From assembly GCA_025355115.1 (NCBI GenBank), contig JANXLO010000219.1:1-14463 (forward strand): 14,463 nt of DNA, written 5' to 3'. How positions within the stretch are numbered: the first letter of the stretch is position 1; each line of letters starts with the position of its first letter. Source of the stretch: Chthonomonadaceae bacterium (GTDB taxonomy: Bacteria > Armatimonadota > Chthonomonadetes > Chthonomonadales > Chthonomonadaceae). The position numbers and the translations under genes were made by a program. A model generated the notes under the pieces. The model was not told the DNA's origin. It worked only from the letters and a program-made list of their open reading frames with translations, and ran no database searches. Shown in pieces: positions 13,872 to 14,463 of this stretch.

Positions 13872-14429
13872 CTATATGAAGACGGCTAGGCGACCTTTAG
13901 CATCATGAGAGATGGGGTCGTCGACACTGTAGTCTTCCTCCCAGGTCTCATTTGAGAGACGATTCAAATAGAAAAATTCGGCCGGGCCATTAGGGAAAAT
14001 TTCAAGTTCAAGATGGTGCTCTCCTTTGTTCCAGGCATAGAGCAGTTGACCATCCGGCCCAGGAGCAGCGTCAGGTACTAGAAGAGATCTGTTCATTGAG
14101 TTGTTAAGTTGCTTCCATGCTTTCCACGCGATTTCTGCCGTGTCTGCAGTAATGTCTCCTGATACTCGTACAGACGAAAGATAATGATTAAGTCTCTGCT
14201 GACGTGCAAATTCGGCGCTTGGCGTATCTCGAAGAACACTTGTCTCGGCTGAATTAACGAGTATCCCTTTATCACTCACTGAAGGCGTCTCATACAGAGC
14301 ATAGATGTTCACTGTAAGTGGAATTCGATTTGGTTTTGGTGAATATGATCTTTCAATCGCCAGAGGTGGGCGCCCCGTCCAGGGAAACCAACTCGGTGCG
14401 GCTTCATTGGTCATTGATGGTGTTGTCAC
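13872..14429 (-). CDS. Unknown 185-residue protein, middle gene of right-edge module
   Basis: I cannot name the family. It has no signal peptide or membrane helix. The N-terminal third is proline-rich with a strand-like TVNIYALYETPSV. The middle is helical (ADTAEIAWKAWKQLNNSMN). The C-terminal half has alternating strands: PDAAPGPDGQLLYAW, HHLELEIFPNG, AEFFYLNR, ETWEEDYSVDD. The PDA...DGQ...W and LELEIF...EFFYLNR pattern looks like a compact beta domain. GTG at 14429 is chosen because GGAG lies 7 bases upstream and the codon overlaps the previous gene's TGA in a GTGA tetranucleotide; the in-frame ATG at 14414 has no ribosome binding site. It is the middle of three coupled genes. Confidence 0.75.
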   Translation of the reverse strand: MTTPSMTNEAAPSWFPWTGRPPLAIERSYSPKPNRIPLTVNIYALYETPSVSDKGILVNSAETSVLRDTPSAEFARQQRLNHYLSSVRVSGDITADTAEIAWKAWKQLNNSMNRSLLVPDAAPGPDGQLLYAWNKGEHHLELEIFPNGPAEFFYLNRLSNETWEEDYSVDDPISHDAKGRLAVFI

Positions 14430-14463
14430 AGTAGTTCTCCATTGAGCAACCGTTCGAGTTTCT
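14426..14463 (-). CDS. C-terminal end of a gene upstream of the module (partial)
   Basis: The last 11 codons of a frame entering from the right edge (KLERLLNGELL) end in a TGA that overlaps the next gene's GTG by four bases. The leucine-rich amphipathic ending looks like a real C-terminal helix. Too short to identify, and called mainly because of the overlap. Confidence 0.45.
   Translation of the reverse strand, partial: KLERLLNGELL

Overview
This window is a high-GC bacterial chromosome segment that becomes visibly more AT-rich past about 13,070. The genes suggest a diderm without an E. coli-like envelope. One is an outer-membrane barrel protein with an N-terminal S-layer homology (SLH) domain, the tether type known from Deinococcus/Thermus, Negativicutes, cyanobacteria and Armatimonadota. 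Next to it is a SpoIID/LytB-type peptidoglycan enzyme. Armatimonadota is my best guess for the source, but this is inference from gene content; no phylogenetic marker is present.

Layout. 1-1444 (minus): an MsbA-like fused ABC exporter that runs off the left edge just past its signature motif. 1638-5255 (minus): a three-gene operon of ABC-2 ATPase, ABC-2 permease and a membrane-anchored TPR protein. It starts from a good sigma70-type promoter (TTGACA-N18-TATACT) and ends at a strong hairpin-plus-T terminator. 5344-9510 (plus): a divergent promoter, a secreted SpoIID-domain protein, then a separately promoted S-layer/collagen-like/coiled-coil/barrel protein with a long leader. 9688-10284 (plus): a receiver-ANTAR response regulator with no kinase beside it. 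10341-12537 (plus): a secreted S1/P1-type nuclease followed 50 bases later by a SUKH (SMI1/KNR4)-like plus TPR protein.

12,510-13,170 is a scar. An internal piece of a STAND-type regulatory ATPase, lacking its P-loop, is fused against the end of the SUKH/TPR gene. It abuts, head to head, a small cysteine-rich zinc-binding gene that also looks cut at about 13,070. Beyond it lies a minus-strand accessory module: the last 11 codons of one gene, a 185-residue unknown protein whose GTG start overlaps that gene's stop, and a 159-residue unknown protein starting 4 bases after the second gene ends. This tightly coupled set is the best candidate here for an undescribed system.

Recurrent features: the four best promoters all have an 18-base spacer, and all three signal-peptide proteins on the plus strand are best read from TTG start codons. 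No tRNA, rRNA, CRISPR array or transposase gene was seen.
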